Assembly (NCBI GenBank): GCA_019347645.1
Contig: JAHWKZ010000030.1
Span: 1-13,027, forward strand
Direction of reading: 5' to 3'
Length of the DNA stretch: 13,027 nt
Origin: Gemmatimonadota bacterium
GTDB taxonomy: Bacteria > Gemmatimonadota > Gemmatimonadetes > JACCXV01 > JAHWKZ01
In this document: positions 12,848 through 13,027 of the stretch, one piece after another
Layout of the letters: each line of letters starts with the position of its first letter
Numbering within the stretch: the stretch's first letter is position 1
The notes under the pieces: generated by a model
Database searches by the model: none
The model's input: the letters and a program-made list of their open reading frames with translations, nothing else
What the model was told of the DNA's origin: nothing
Program-made: the position numbers and the translations under genes

Positions 12848-13027
12848 ATGGGAATCCGAGGGGTTGAAGGTCCCTCGCTCTGGTTCTCCCTGATCGGGGT
12901 GCTGGTCTTCGTGAGCTCGGGCTGCTCGGAGCCGACTGCGAGCGAGAATCGGGCGCGACTCTCCACCGCGACGTTCCGGCTCGTCCGGTTCGACGGGCGG
13001 CCCCTCCCGGTCGATGAGGGACCCGTA
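12848..13027 (+). CDS. Lipoprotein, N-terminal part only (cut by window end)
   Basis: Sixty codons are visible from ATG 12848, preceded by AAGGGG (12838-12843). The signal peptide has a hydrophobic core SLWFSLIGVLVFVSSGC with a canonical-type SSGC lipobox at Cys26, then SEPTASENRA. The mature start STATFRLVRFDGRPLPVDEGP resembles the opening strand 'xLxxVDGxPLPx' seen in small secreted proteins of unknown function in some environmental bacteria; this is from memory and not firm. It lies 30 bases after the propeller gene and is the sixth lipoprotein in the series. The first codons contain an 11-base sequence shared with the start of the propeller gene, in a different frame. Confidence 0.75.
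   Translation, partial: MGIRGVEGPSLWFSLIGVLVFVSSGCSEPTASENRARLSTATFRLVRFDGRPLPVDEGPV

Noticed and set aside
1..13027. A defence island, toxin-antitoxin pair, phage or transposon content
   Set aside because: No nuclease, helicase, reverse transcriptase, toxin, integrase or transposase motifs were found in any of the supported genes, and no tRNA or terminal inverted repeats were seen.

Overview
The window is a piece of a very GC-rich bacterial chromosome. Bacterial hallmarks are a Fpg/MutM glycosylase with zinc finger, a MenG-type menaquinone methyltransferase, an ECF sigma factor and many N-terminal lipoprotein signals. The mix of an ECF sigma factor followed by a bactofilin-like membrane protein, arrays of small lipoproteins, GTG/TTG starts and a probable leaderless gene suggests a Gemmatimonadota-like or related environmental lineage. 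That placement is inference; no 16S or other marker is present.

Layout. (1) Positions 2-2021, plus strand: the 3' part of mutM, then a RhlB-like glycosyltransferase. (2) Positions 4140-2028, minus strand: a tightly coupled trio, menG > arginase > YfcE/MJ0936-type phosphodiesterase, joined by TGATG and GTGA overlaps. It converges on the glycosyltransferase across a perfect 16-nt palindrome that contains both stop codons. (3) Positions 4169-6784, plus strand: an ECF sigma factor, a possible 28-codon ORF, a two-TM protein (candidate anti-sigma factor) and a secreted or membrane protein with bactofilin-like beta-repeats and several TM helices. Three of the junctions are ATGA overlaps; the unit ends at a strong hairpin. 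(4) Positions 6908-7408: a small exported protein of unknown function with its own good terminator. (5) Positions 7536-8963: an aldehyde dehydrogenase whose promoter starts in the preceding terminator tail and probably gives a leaderless mRNA. (6) Positions 8960-13027: six consecutive same-strand lipoprotein genes, the last cut by the window edge. They carry a carboxypeptidase-regulatory-like domain, an Inhibitor I9/subtilisin-propeptide-like domain, an Ig-like sandwich and a PQQ/BamB-like beta-propeller.

How they work together. The sigma factor module looks like an envelope-stress or cell-surface regulatory operon. The menG-arginase-phosphodiesterase trio is housekeeping metabolism with no obvious common pathway. 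The lipoprotein island is the accessory-looking part: its genes look unrelated to one another, its base composition is visibly less extreme than upstream, and it contains a decayed 54-nt copy of part of one of its own genes. The most interesting single item is the lipoprotein at 10412-11110, which ends in an I9 propeptide-like domain with no protease attached. I see no defence system, CRISPR, tRNA, rRNA, transposase or integrase. No stretch over about 125 bases lacks a gene.
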